Assembly (NCBI GenBank): GCA_903813345.2
Contig: CAIIXF020000005.1
Span: forward strand, 6,477,375-6,541,374
Origin: Owenia fusiformis
Lineage: Eukaryota > Annelida > Polychaeta > Sabellida > Oweniidae
Reading direction: 5' to 3'
DNA: 64,000 nucleotides
Shown: piece by piece, positions 22,802 through 33,600 of the stretch
Layout of the letters: each line of letters starts with the position of its first letter
How positions within the stretch are numbered: the first letter of the stretch is position 1
Notes under the pieces: generated by a model
Databases searched by the model: none
What the model was told of the DNA's origin: nothing
The model's input: the letters and a program-made list of their open reading frames with translations, nothing else
Position numbers and translations under genes: made by a program

Positions 22802-23265
22802 TCATAGCTGTGAAATGTGTGTAAGAAATATTATGACAACTTTGATAGAAACTGGGGTTATTTACCTGAAACAATCAAAAATATGAATTCTATATTATTA
22901 TGGACCATATGATATTATGGAATAACATCTTGTAATAACATCTTGCCATGGTGACATAATTTGAAATTATTCCGTTGATATAGTCGATACTTAACATTTA
23001 ATAATTGCTAATTATAACAAAAGATCAAGTAACCTATGCTAAATGCCGGACTGTCGACAGCAAGACAATAATTGCAGATTGTTATAAAAGTGTAACAACT
23101 GTTACAGATGCTGAATCTATAATGCTATATGCCAAATGTTGGAGGCTTTAACAATATGTCACCACTTCTTGGTGATGACATAAAAACAGGCATTGAACAA
23201 TGCTCCATATTTATAGTGCTAATGATTTTATTCACTTTGGGCAGAATACATTGTATATCATGTGT
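22802..23265 (-). promoter_or_regulatory. P3 3' flank with AATAAA signal
   Basis: The paralogous 3' flank resumes after the mariner (TTCCGTTGATATAGTCGATA, then GGACTGTCGACAGCAAG). AATAAA on the minus strand lies at 23227-23232. No other gene. Confidence 0.55.
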
Positions 23266-26200
23266 TTAAGATGTGCAGACCACACACGTCAACTCTGCCC
23301 CATCTTTGTAGTTTGGACAAGGTAAGGACCCACAAGATGCTTCCACAGCATAAAACATAGCACCATCTTTATTAGCCCCACTACCTGGTACTGCCTCTGG
23401 TGCTGCATCCATGCATTCAAATGTCCTTCTACCGCTGTGTTTTACATACTCTGATACAAGGTAACCAGTATATTCGAAATGCCATGCATCTGGACATGTC
23501 TTCCAAGCTGGGATCATGATGGAGGTCGAGCGAGGAACGGAGCAAACAACACATGGTACATCTGTGTCATGAAGTGAGTGTCTGTCTCCAGGGGTAGGTG
23601 CATTGTCACCATCAAAAGGGTTTGAATGGTCAGCTGATCGAAGCTGATATTCAGCTCCATACATTAAAGCAGAATATTTACTTTTTGCACTGGTGTACCT
23701 TCCCCACTGTGGGTTTGTAGGGAGGCATTGATAGTTAGAACCACCTCCTGTTTCTGTGAAAAAGGAGCCCCCAGCTATACCTAAAATAGATTGATGAACA
23801 ACTTGTTTAACCAAGGGCGAACGTAATACCCGGATCGTTCGCAAATTGACGTTCGGTTTTTTACCGCATCTAATTTGAATTAGCCAATAAATGATCGGGG
23901 TGTGATAACTTGAAATTTTTTCTGACGATGTGTTTTACCCCCCTTTGGACATAAAGTCCAGAGCTGAATATGTCAGCACATGTTGATGATTGGTAAGAGT
24001 AAAAACAATCTATCCCTATAACGTAACCTATTTTCGATAGTCTAGTGAATTACGGTCACGAACCGTTCGGAAACAACAGTTAAAACGAAGATTGTCCGCG
24101 TCCGGTTTGATTGCGCTGACGAGAAAACAACGGGGTCTTCTCATTTGCATAATCAGGTCACCTTATACTGCGCTATAGAGCTGGGTAAGGGGGGTAAGAC
24201 TGACTGACAGAAAACACAATCGCCACTAGGGTCAATACAACCCTAGTGAGAATTGTAGTACTTAAAACACTAGTTTGCTACTTTGTAGATGTATGGCACG
24301 TATATGTGTACATGTATTGACAATTAATGTTTGGTAATAGCTACCCAAGTGAAAAAATCCGATGGACGTTGCATATTAAATGCCGACCTTATACCGACCT
24401 TATACCGACCTAATGTAGTTGTCTAATACCGAACTAATACCGATGAAATCCTTCTAAAATTTATCATGCAAATGAGCTAATTTAGAAGTCCTGTCAGCCA
24501 ATCAGCTTTAACCAAATACCGACCTAGTACCGATCTTATATAGCTCTAATAACGATGCATCGGTATAGGACTATGCTATTTAATATGGCTTTAGTGAAAC
24601 TCCAATACCGATCAAGTACCGATCAAATACCGATCAAATACCGATGCATCGGTATTGGACAGGGATATTTAATACCGCTCTAGTACAGCTCCAATACTGA
24701 TTAAATACAGATGAAATCCGGTGTCTTCCCATTTCGCCCCTTCCCACTTTTCTCCCTTCCCATTTCGCCCCTTTCCCAAATTGCCCCTTACCCATTTTGC
24801 CCCTCTTCCATTTCGCCCCTGTCCCATTCAGCCCCCTTCCCATTTCGTGAGATATCACAGCCTCCTATCATTCCCCCTTTGCCCCTTCCCAATTGTCCTC
24901 TTTCCCATTTCGCCCCTCATTTATTCCCATTTCGCCCCTTCCCATTTTGCCCCTGAATAATTGAATAATATATAAAACCTGTTATTGATCTAAAATGGGA
25001 TTGGCGAAATGGGAAGGGGCGATAAGGGAAAGGGGCGATATGGGACATGGGAAAGGGGTGAAATGGCAAAGGGGAAAAATGGGAAGGGGCGAGATGGGAA
25101 AAGGGTGTATTGGGAAAGGGGCAAAATGGGAATAAATGAGAGGCAAAATGGGAAGGGGCGAAGTGGGAAGGGGCGAAATGGGAATAATGGGAATAATCAA
25201 TATCATATTTAAATTCATATTTAAATACAGCTAGTAACACAGATCTTATGACAATGCTTCTGTTTCAGCCTTTTGCCTTCTGATCAAAATTAATATAATG
25301 ATATGATGTATGTCAACAGACATGCAGTAGCTCTAACTATTAGTACACCTAAAAGCTCCAAACGACTGTTTGTTATTTTGTGATGTAGTACTGAAGTGCT
25401 CAAGACCAAATCTGGTTCTGGCCTATTACATGTATTAATTAATTCACATGCAATGTTTTTTCAAAATTCTCTCGCAAAAACTACAGATTTTGTAAAAATC
25501 TCCCGCAAAACTACCACTTTTTGCAGAATTTACCGCAAAAACTATTGCTTTTATTAGAACAAAAATGGAGATAATCCGCTTTTTTTAAAAAAAAAGTACC
25601 GTTTTATTTCACCATAAAAACTCCAGTTGTTTCAAAATGTACCTAAAAAACTCCCGATTTTTAAAAATCTACCACAAAAACTACCAATTTTTTTAAAAAC
25701 CTCCCGTAAAAACTACCAGATTTTGGAAAAATCTCCCGTAAAAGTACCACAATTTTTGGAAATATCATGCAAATTGTTCATTTTAGGTTGGCCCTGGGTA
25801 TGTAAGATGATATATAAGCAATTATTAGACTCCAGATGTCAATCTGGAGTCTATTGTTTTTGCCAGTATTCTTCTTCTTTATTCTTATTCTTATTAGACT
25901 CCAGATGAAATCTGGAGTCTATTGTTTTCGTCATTTTTCTTTATTATTCTTTATTTATTATTATTATACTGGAAGCCTTTTCTCGACAACCATAAGGTAT
26001 CCAATTAAGATCATTATCCAGTCAATTAAGGTTCAGTATCTAGTTCCTGGGAAATTGGGTCAAATTTTTATCCAGGTCAAAGGTCAAGAACTGGGTCAAA
26101 TCCAGTACTTTGTCACTTTTTTCGATTTTCTCGGTCGTCCTTCAATATTTTCGATCCAGTTTTTTTTCATTGTGTTCCTTATAAAAAAGTAGGAAAGGTA

Positions 26201-29200
26201 AGGTCATTTAGTTTTTTGATATCACAAACCGATTTCGAGATATCAGTGTCCGAAAACGAGTCCCAAAAAAAAGTTCTTCGAATCAAATGTCTAGGATATT
26301 AGTCTTATAGAAAATTTTCTCAGAATTCCGAATCTGAAAACCAAATTTGGATCAGACTACCAGTTCAGAAGTTATGGCGTTTTGAAAGCTCAAAAATCGC
26401 TAAATTTGGTGCCCATGTTAAGTCAATGGGAAAAAAGATTTTTTTGAAGTGAAAAATACGAAATATAGACTGAGTTCAGCTAAATATTATGAACGCTTTT
26501 AAAAGAATGGGACCTCAAAAGCCATCTAGCTTCAAAATTTGGACACCAAAATGCCTAGGTCAAAATCTAGGTCAAATTCAAAGTTCTTCCTTATTTTTTC
26601 TATTCTGACACTACAGATTAATTATATTCTTCGAAATTTTGTATACATGTAGCCGAGAGTGCCCTAATAGTGTAAGCCTTTTGCCGTCAGAAAGTATTTT
26701 GCCCCACTTTTGAGATATGGTGTCCGAAAAGTAGGTCAAAATAAAAAATTCTCCAAATTTAACGTGTGAGTTATGAACCAAGTATAGAATTTTCTCAGGA
26801 ATCCGAATCTGCAAACCAAATTTCGATCCGACTGCCAGTTCGGAAGTTATGACATTTTGAAAGCTCAAAAATTGCTAAATTTGGTGCCCCATGTTATGTC
26901 AATGGGAAAAAAGATTTTTTTGAAGTGTAAAATACGAGATATAGACTAAGTACAGCTTAAAATAATGAAAGTCTATGAAAGAAGGGAACCTCGAAGGCTA
27001 CCTTATTTCAAAATTTGGACACCAAAATGCCTAGGTCAAAAACTAGGTCAAATTCATAGTTTATCCTTATTTTTGCGATTCTGACACTACACTTTAATTA
27101 TATTCCTCGAAATTGTGTATACATGTAGCCAAGAGTGTGCTTATAGCGTTAGCCTTTTGCCGTCAGAAAGTATTTTGACCCACTTTTGAGATACGGTGTC
27201 CGAAAAGTAGGTCAAAATAAAAAGTTCTCCAAATTTAACGTTTGAGTTATGAATTAGGGGTAGAATTTTGTCAGGAATCCGAATCTGCAAATCAAATTTC
27301 GATCTTACTTCCGGTTCGGAAGTTGTGGCGTTTTGAAATTTCAAGAAAAATCGATCTGATGGTATCCTGATAGAAAGTCCAGAGTAGAGAAGAAAATATT
27401 GAAAAATGCATCCATCCTTCCTTTCTGATCCTATCCTATCCTTCCTATCTACCCTTGCTTCGTATCCTCTCCTTCCTATCCTTCCTATTCTATCCCTTCT
27501 TCCTATTCTATTCTATCCTTCTTTCCTATTCTATCCTATCGTTCCTTCATATTCTATCGTATCCTTCCTTCCTTTTTCATCCATCCATCCATCCATCCAT
27601 CTTTTTCTGGATGACTTAGCTTATTTTGGATGACTTGGCTTATTCTGGATGACTCGGCTAAAAAAAGTCTAGATCTGGAGTCTGAAATTGAACTCGTTCA
27701 ATTTCCAAAATCTAGTTATTCTTCTACAAACGTTTTCTCCTTAACTAGAAGACATTGAGTCAAGTCCTGTATATGGTCAATTTAGGTCCAGTATCTAGTT
27801 TCTGGGAAATTGGGTCAATTTTTTATCTAGGTCAAAGGTCAAGAACTAGGTCAAATCCAGTACTTTGTCACTTTTTTCAATTTTCTCAGTCGTCCTTCAA
27901 TATTTTCGATCCAGGTTTTTTTCATTGTGTTCCTCATAAAAAAGTAGGAAAGCTAGGGTCGATTTAGTTTTTTGATATCTCAAACCGATTTTGAGATATG
28001 GCGTCCAGAAAGTAGGTCACACCAAAACGCGCTCCAAATTCAATGTATGAGTTATGAATTAGGGGTAGAATTTTGTCAGGAATCCGAATCTGCAAACCAA
28101 ATTTCGATCCGACTTCTGGTTCGGAAGTTATGGCGTTTTGAAAACTCAAAAATCGCTAAATTTTGTGCCCATGTTAAGTCAATGGGAAAAAAGATTTTTT
28201 TGAAGTGAAAAATACGAAATATAGACTGAGTTCTGCTTAATTTAATGAAAGGCTTCAAAAGAAGGGGACCTCAAAAGCCATCTACCTTCAGAATTTGGAC
28301 ACCAAAATTCCTAGGTCAAAATCTAGGTCAAATTCAAAGGTTTTCCTTATTTTTGCGATTCTGACACTACACTTCAATTATATTCTTCGAAATTGTGTAT
28401 ACATGTAGCCAAGAGTGTGCTAATAGTGTTAGCCTCTAGCCGTCAGAAAGTATTTTGACCCACTTTTGAGATATGGTGTCCAAAAAGTAGGTCAAAATAA
28501 AAAGTTCTCCAAATTTAACGTATGAGTTATGAATTAGGTGTAGAATTTTGTCAGGAATCTGAATCTGCAAACCAAATTTCGATCCGACTTCAGGTTCGGA
28601 AGTAATGGCGTGTCCGAAAAGTAGGTCAAAATAAAAATTCGCCAAATTTAACGTATGAGTTATGAATTAGGGGTAGAATTTTGTCAGGAATCCGAATCTT
28701 TAAATCAAATTTCGATCCGACTTCCTGTTTGGAAGTTATGGTATTTTGAAATTTCGGAAAATCGATCTGATTGCATCCTGATAGAAAGTCAAGAGTAGAG
28801 AAGAAAATATTGAAAAATTCATCCATCCTTCCTATCTGATCTTATCCTATCCTATCCTATCCTTCCTATCTATCCTTCCTTCGTATCTTTTCCTTCCTAT
28901 CCTTCCTATCCTCTCCTATCATATCCTTTCTTCCTATTCTGTTCTATCCTATCCTTCTTTCTTATTCTATCCTATTGTTCCTTCCTATTCTATCCTATCG
29001 TTCCTTCCTATTCTATCCTATCCTACCTTCCTATTTTATCCATCCATCTTTTTCTGGATGACTCAGCTTATTCTGGATGACTCCGCTTATTCTGGATGAC
29101 TCGGCTAAAAAAGGTCTAAATCTGGAGTCTGAAATTGAACTTCGTTCAATTTCCAAAGTCTAGTTATGTTACATCACTGGTAATTTTACCCATTCAGAAT

Positions 29201-32200
29201 TGTCCTGAAGGCAAGAAGGCAGTTATTGAAGGACCCTCTAGGCCTCCAGCAGTATATTTATCTTCATAATCTTTATAAAATACCTTATATTTTTACTGCC
29301 ACAATTGGTACAATTGGTCATACACAACACATTTATGCTTGACCACTTTGACTGTATGTATAATGAATAGAATTAAAATTTGGCCTTGATAAATTCAAAG
29401 AAAAGAAGATTTGCCCATCTAAATTGGAATAACACAGCAATACTTACATTTTACCCCTCACAAAATAGACATGCAGAATGTTCAAGTATGTCAGTAACTT
29501 CTGAATCTATATTTGATTGGTCATTTTCATACTATTGTTATAAAATCATGAAATAACCCAAATCTCTTACAGTTGAACATTCTTTGTCAGCCATTTTCTT
29601 TTGGTTTAAAAAGAGCGGGAAATTTAACACCGATCTAGTATAGATGTCCTAATTTTTTATAACGTAATACCGCTCTTATACCGCTCAGTCTGTATCAACA
29701 AGATTGAATATAAGTTAACACCGCTGTAATATAACTCTAGTACCGACTAGTCGGTATTAACAGATTTAACACCGATGCAATATAACTCTAGTACCGGCTA
29801 GTCGGTATTAACAGATTTTAATACCGTTCCAATGCCGCCCAGTAATTTTTTTTTTTTTTTTTTTTATTAAATTTATTTCAATAGAATACAAAAAATGTAA
29901 ATACAAACATGTAAATTCTTAAATCGCCACAATGGCATTATATAAGAATAGGGGGCAGGTGGAAGTAGAAGTGGCAGAGCAGGCAGGGTCTTGGACTAGG
30001 GCAAGTGTGACGGGACTTGAGGATACTAGAGATGGATAAGAAGGAGGGAATTAGCTATTGTCTTTGATAAAATTAACAATGAGAAGTAGTATTTGGGAAT
30101 TTGCATCTATGTTTAATTTGGGAATTCCTGTTTTCAAAATAGCTATGAAATCAGTTTGAGAGAGATTATTACTGAAGATGTTTGGTTCGAGATCAGTGAG
30201 TTTGTCCATGAATTGCTGTCTTTGTATAGTAAGTAAGTCACATTGAAAGAGAAAATGTTTCAGAGTTTGTGGTTTTCCACAAGTGCAATTAGGGCTGTCA
30301 ATAGACTGGAAGTTGTGAGCGTAGAACTGGGCTTTAAAGTATAGGCCAGCTCTCACTTTATTGAGAACTATTTCTTGAACCCTTGTTAGATTAAGCTGGC
30401 TTGTTGACAAAATCGAGGGCGTTTTTTGGAAATGTACTCTTTGGTGTTTTTTAAAATTCGAAAGAGTATTCTTAGATTTAATAGCAGGTGGAAGATTGAT
30501 CCAATTTGAAATTGCAGCTGGTAATTTAGAAGGATATGAGCGGCATTAGAGCAGTACTAGGTCTAAAGTTGGTCTAAATTAGAATTTTTTTTTACTTGGG
30601 TAGTAGGAGTGTCAGGGACCGCTGACAGATTATAATTTTGAACCAAAAAATTGAATTATATTTTTGGCGGTCTCGGTAAATCAATGGGGTAATGAGGTCC
30701 TACGTGCTTTTTACAGGCCCAGAAATCAATGCTCGCTTATAAATGTAGGGTTAACCCAACTAATTGTTATAACATGCGTATTCCCATACAAACGATCTGT
30801 CTTCAAGAGAAAACTAAGATTTGTGGACATGTTTTGCTATCATTGCATCATACCCCAGTATGTCCTCTGTCAGTCAAAAAAGTTTGAATCAAAACTCTCC
30901 ACGAAAATCAAAAGATCTCACCTGTTGAAGACGCCATCTATAGAAAATGTCAAAAATGTCATTCTGATTTTGACAGATGGAGGCAGGTCAAAAAGGTCAA
31001 ATTTTTAAAAGAAAATGCACCTTAATCACATCAAATCATGTCTCAGAGTTGGTCCACACATACACTTTTTCATTCATGTACTTACCAAAATCCAACCACT
31101 GGTGATGCTAATGTAATTACAATAATTGGACTATATTTTTGTTTTTATAATGCCATCTATTCGTCTTCCCACTCGGCGGAAGGATCTAATGGTTGTGTGT
31201 CTCCGTAGCAAAATCTTTTTTCGTTCGTGGGATATTTTTTTCACCATATAACCGAACGGGAAGTTTTTGAATAGGACTACATGATCTGAATGGATGCGAG
31301 GATTCGATGTGGGCTGGGATTTGAGAAATTATGATTTGAACTTTGCCAATTTTACATGTATTCCAATAGGTGAAAAAGTAAGTTGCTTTCTACCTAGTCA
31401 AGTTCTTTTTCCTGTTCATTCTGTTAGTGTTAACCCTTATTTACATATCATATATTTAAGTTAATCAATTATGTAGCTAATGATGTGAACGGATTGCAAT
31501 GCCATAGAGTAAAATAACCGCAGAACGGTACAGAAAAAGGTACCTAGGTCTGAGTAATCCTACCCCATTGTCTAATGAAGACCAAACAAAGCCCCGGATG
31601 TCGTGTCGTTTCTCGTTTCGTTTGGTACACAACTAAGCCCCGGGTATTAAATATGCCCTTGGTTTAACATGTTTTATATAACTAGAAACTGGCATAGGCC
31701 ACATAGGCATTTATGGTTATGGAGCAATCACATTAGACTGTGTAGGTTCACCTTTCGCCACTGTGTGAATACTTTGGGGCAGACTGCGGGGCACGGCATT
31801 GCCACACGGTGGGCAAAACAAATAGTTTGATAGCAAGATATCCCCCTCACAACAATACAAAATGATTTACAAATATCCCACAGAACGAAGTTCGAGGGGA
31901 TATAGGAAAGGCGTCCGTCCGTCCATTCGTTCATGCGTCAAGGGTATGACTCAAATACCGATTGATGGATTTGATTCAAATTTTATAGGCTTATGCCTTA
32001 TGGGTGTGGGACCTCTGTTCGAAAAGGAATTTTCAATATTGCCAGTCAATTCAAAACGACCGCCATTTTTCTTAAAAAAATGTAATGTAACTCCAATACT
32101 ATTATTCTAGTTGACGGATTTGGTTTAAATTTTATATGCTGATGCCTAGGGACAAAGGAGATGCTAAAGAAGAGATTTTCAAGATGGTCACTGAATTTTT

Positions 32201-33241
32201 TTCAAATGGCGGCCATTTTTCGTAAAAATGTAATCTTTCATAATTCAAATACCCATGTCGGATTTGGTTCAAATTGTATATTATTCACACGATGGCGAAC
32301 GGTGAGCCCATAAGGCCCAGTGTGATAGCTATTTTAGATTGAACAGATGTTGGTACGACTTATACCAATAAATATTTTTAAATTAGGAGGCCTAGGTATG
32401 ATTCATGTTGATTCATTTATAAACCAAATTAAAAATTCAAAATCTGAGGTTGATTTGTTGACTTTATAACATAATTAATATTCATTTAGCGTAGATTTTT
32501 GGATTGGAAAAGATGGATAGAAAAAATATTTTAAGAAAGAAAGTTCTCGGGTCTGGATGATTGGCTTTTTGTCAGTACAGAATGGGAATGTCGATCAAAT
32601 GTTTTGAAACCAAATGCAATATGAATGAACCTGAACTGGAGTCAAGAGCTTACCTGTATAGACAATGGCTGCGCCATCTGGGCATGATGTTCTTCCCCAT
32701 CTTATATATGTAGTCTTCACATGGGATTTCTCTGCCATTGAGTTACAACCGGCCTGAAATATACATGAACATGACAGGAGCCATGGGATGATACAAAAAC
32801 CGTTCAAAGAATATTTCCCTATGTCAATGTTAACATGAGGTGTGTTTTCTGGATTTACAAAACGAGTCAATGTAATGATTTGAGCAATTTAATTCAAAAG
32901 GTCTGTTTAGTTGATGAAAGTCTACCTACCTGACACTGATTAAGTGTGGAGTAATTCGAAGTTTTGTATGTTTAATTGAAAGTCTACCTACCTGACACTG
33001 ATTGCAGCACCTAGAACAGCATTCCTCACCAGTGGAGTACGTAGCAAAGCAACATATAGTCTACCTACCTGACACTGATTACTGCCAAGTTTGGAGTAAT
33101 TCGAAGTTTTGTATGTTTAATTGAAAGTCTACCTACCTGACACTGATTGCAGCACCTAGAACTGCATTCCTCACCAATGGAGTACGTAACAAAGCAACAT
33201 ACAGCCAAAATAACCAAACTGCAAGTGATGCTAACCCTCAT
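23266..33241 (-). CDS. P3: secreted short-chain collagen C4-like protein
   Basis: Exons 33137-33241, 32654-32753 and 23266-23780 (239 aa). Exon 1 encodes MRVSITCSLVILAVCCFVTY and EECSSRCCNQCQ, where one cysteine of the CC pair is Ser. Exon 2 is AGCNSMAEKSHVKTTYIRWG onward. Exon 3 has GGSFFTETGGGSNYQC, TSAKSKYSALMYG, DVPCVVC and ANKDGAMFYAVEASCG. Donors are CAG|gtaggt and ACAG|gtaagc; the acceptor of exon 3 is ttttag|GTATAG. Intron 2 is 8.9 kb, of which 7.85 kb is one transposon insertion. Removing it restores collinearity with P2, which supports pairing exons across it. Upstream similarity to the P2/P4 promoters stops about 20 bp before the ATG, so this copy may be expressed differently or be silent. 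Confidence 0.75.
24723..25200. repeat. Inverted minisatellite TTTCGCCCCTTCCCA
   Basis: About 230 bp of CCCATTTCGCCCCTT-type units (24723-24955) face about 200 bp of the inverse AAGGGGCGAAATGGG units (24995-25195), separated by about 40 bp. The single-strand form would make a large hairpin. Overlapping Pro/Phe/Ser-rich and Gly/Lys-rich ORFs on both strands come from the repeat. Confidence 0.85.
25800..29165. repeat. Two repeat arrays with ~475-bp units and CCTAT tracts
   Basis: The array starts with GACTCCAGAT...ATCTGGAGTC palindromes (25830, 25895). A unit containing GAGATATGGTGTCCGAAAAG, then CAGGAATCCGAATCTGC, then GTCAATGGGAAAAAAGATTT recurs from about 26250, 26700, 27180, 27990, 28460 and 28610. 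Each of the two arrays ends with a CCTATCCTT microsatellite (27410-27600; 28820-29045), GGATGACTCGGCT reiterations, and GGAGTCTGAAATTGAAC. ORFs repeated across units reflect the repeats and show no known domain. Confidence 0.75.
29846..30535 (-). pseudogene. 5'-truncated LINE 3' end
   Basis: A T20 run at 29846-29865 is the poly(A) tail of a minus-strand insertion. The reading frame from about 30535 to 30051 encodes NWINLPPAIKSKNTLSNFK, then CTCGKPQTLKHFLFQC, the W-N-LP element and the Cys/His cluster typical of the region after reverse transcriptase in CR1/L2-type non-LTR retrotransposons. The reverse transcriptase domain itself is missing. Confidence 0.75.
31665..32895. repeat. P3 copy of the P2/P3 intron segment
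   Basis: This is the pair of 18930-19990. It includes an added stretch at about 31870-31990 (GTTCGAGGGGATATAGGAAA, GTCCGTCCGTCC) that is also related to 14690-14750, a dispersed repeat common to three introns or flanks in this window. Confidence 0.65.
32992..33059 (-). pseudogene. Partial duplicate of exon 1 inside P3 intron 1
   Basis: 68 bp encode the 3' part of exon 1 (CCFATYSTGEECCSRCCNQC) with the donor CAG|gtaggt intact but without ATG or signal peptide start. It adjoins 68-bp minisatellite units on both sides. No acceptor is visible at its 5' edge, so use as a cassette exon is unlikely. Confidence 0.7.
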
Positions 33242-33600
33242 CTTCTAACTGCTACTTATGTTGAATCTACACTGGGACAAAAAGGATAAATCTGTTCAAA
33301 TCCTGTAAATGCTTTCTTGTATATTTAACCAATAAATGAGGTAAATGCATTAAAATATACAAAATAACATTTACACATAAATAAATTACTATGCATCAAT
33401 GGAGATTTATTAAACTAAGATTAATGTGGCTAATGTGTTTGCGTATTTGTGGTGAAAATAAATTAGTTATATCATCGACTGAACGCATCCAACAAATAGT
33501 TTCATTTACCACATTTATGTAAATACACAACATACCATTTATCAAAATCTATGCTAATGTTCATTAATGCGCTGGTGAGCATTTTTACGACACATCATTA
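33242..33600. other. P3 upstream DNA, AT-rich
   Basis: Only the first ~20 bp match the flanks of the other paralogs (to GTTGAATCT). Beyond that I see no repeat or gene. Confidence 0.45.

Larger units (their letters stand above)
24341..30603. mobile_element. 6.26-kb element, CTACCCAAGT ends, TAG TSD
   Basis: The ends CTACCCAAGTGAAAAA and inverse CTACCCAAGTAAAAAA are flanked by TAG (24338-24340 and 30604-30606). Subterminal arrays of ACCGATCTAGTACC/ATACCGCTCTA words lie at 24370-24720 on the left and 29630-29840 plus about 30540-30590 on the right. The interior is a mosaic of an inverted minisatellite, two repeat arrays and a LINE fragment. No transposase is seen. The 3-bp TSD is compatible with several superfamilies. 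Confidence 0.55.
23811..31662. mobile_element. 7.85-kb composite insertion in P3 intron 2
   Basis: In P2 the intron reads CTTGTTTAACATG (18918-18930). In P3 it is split: TTTAA at 23806-23810, the element CCAAGGGC...GCCCTTGG, and TTTAA at 31663-31667. The TSD is 5 bp, or 7 bp (GTTTAAC) if the end is CAAGGGC. The TIRs share CCAAGGGC and TAATACCCGG with a mismatched spacer. A related end (CCCCGGGTATCAAATTAGCCC) occurs at 42453-42475. Without the nested 24341-30603 element it is about 1.6 kb. An unrecognised 114-codon ORF at 30664-31008 is the only sizeable reading frame of its own. Confidence 0.65.

Noticed and set aside
24634-25240. Pro/Phe-rich and Gly/Lys-rich ORFs
   Set aside because: Direct translations of the inverted TTTCGCCCC minisatellite.
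27141-28826. Conserved ORFs with SKFGLQIRIPDKILPLIHNS
   Set aside because: Seen in several frames-in-repeat copies of the same ~475-bp unit; conservation follows the DNA repeat, and the copies carry stops and lack any known domain.
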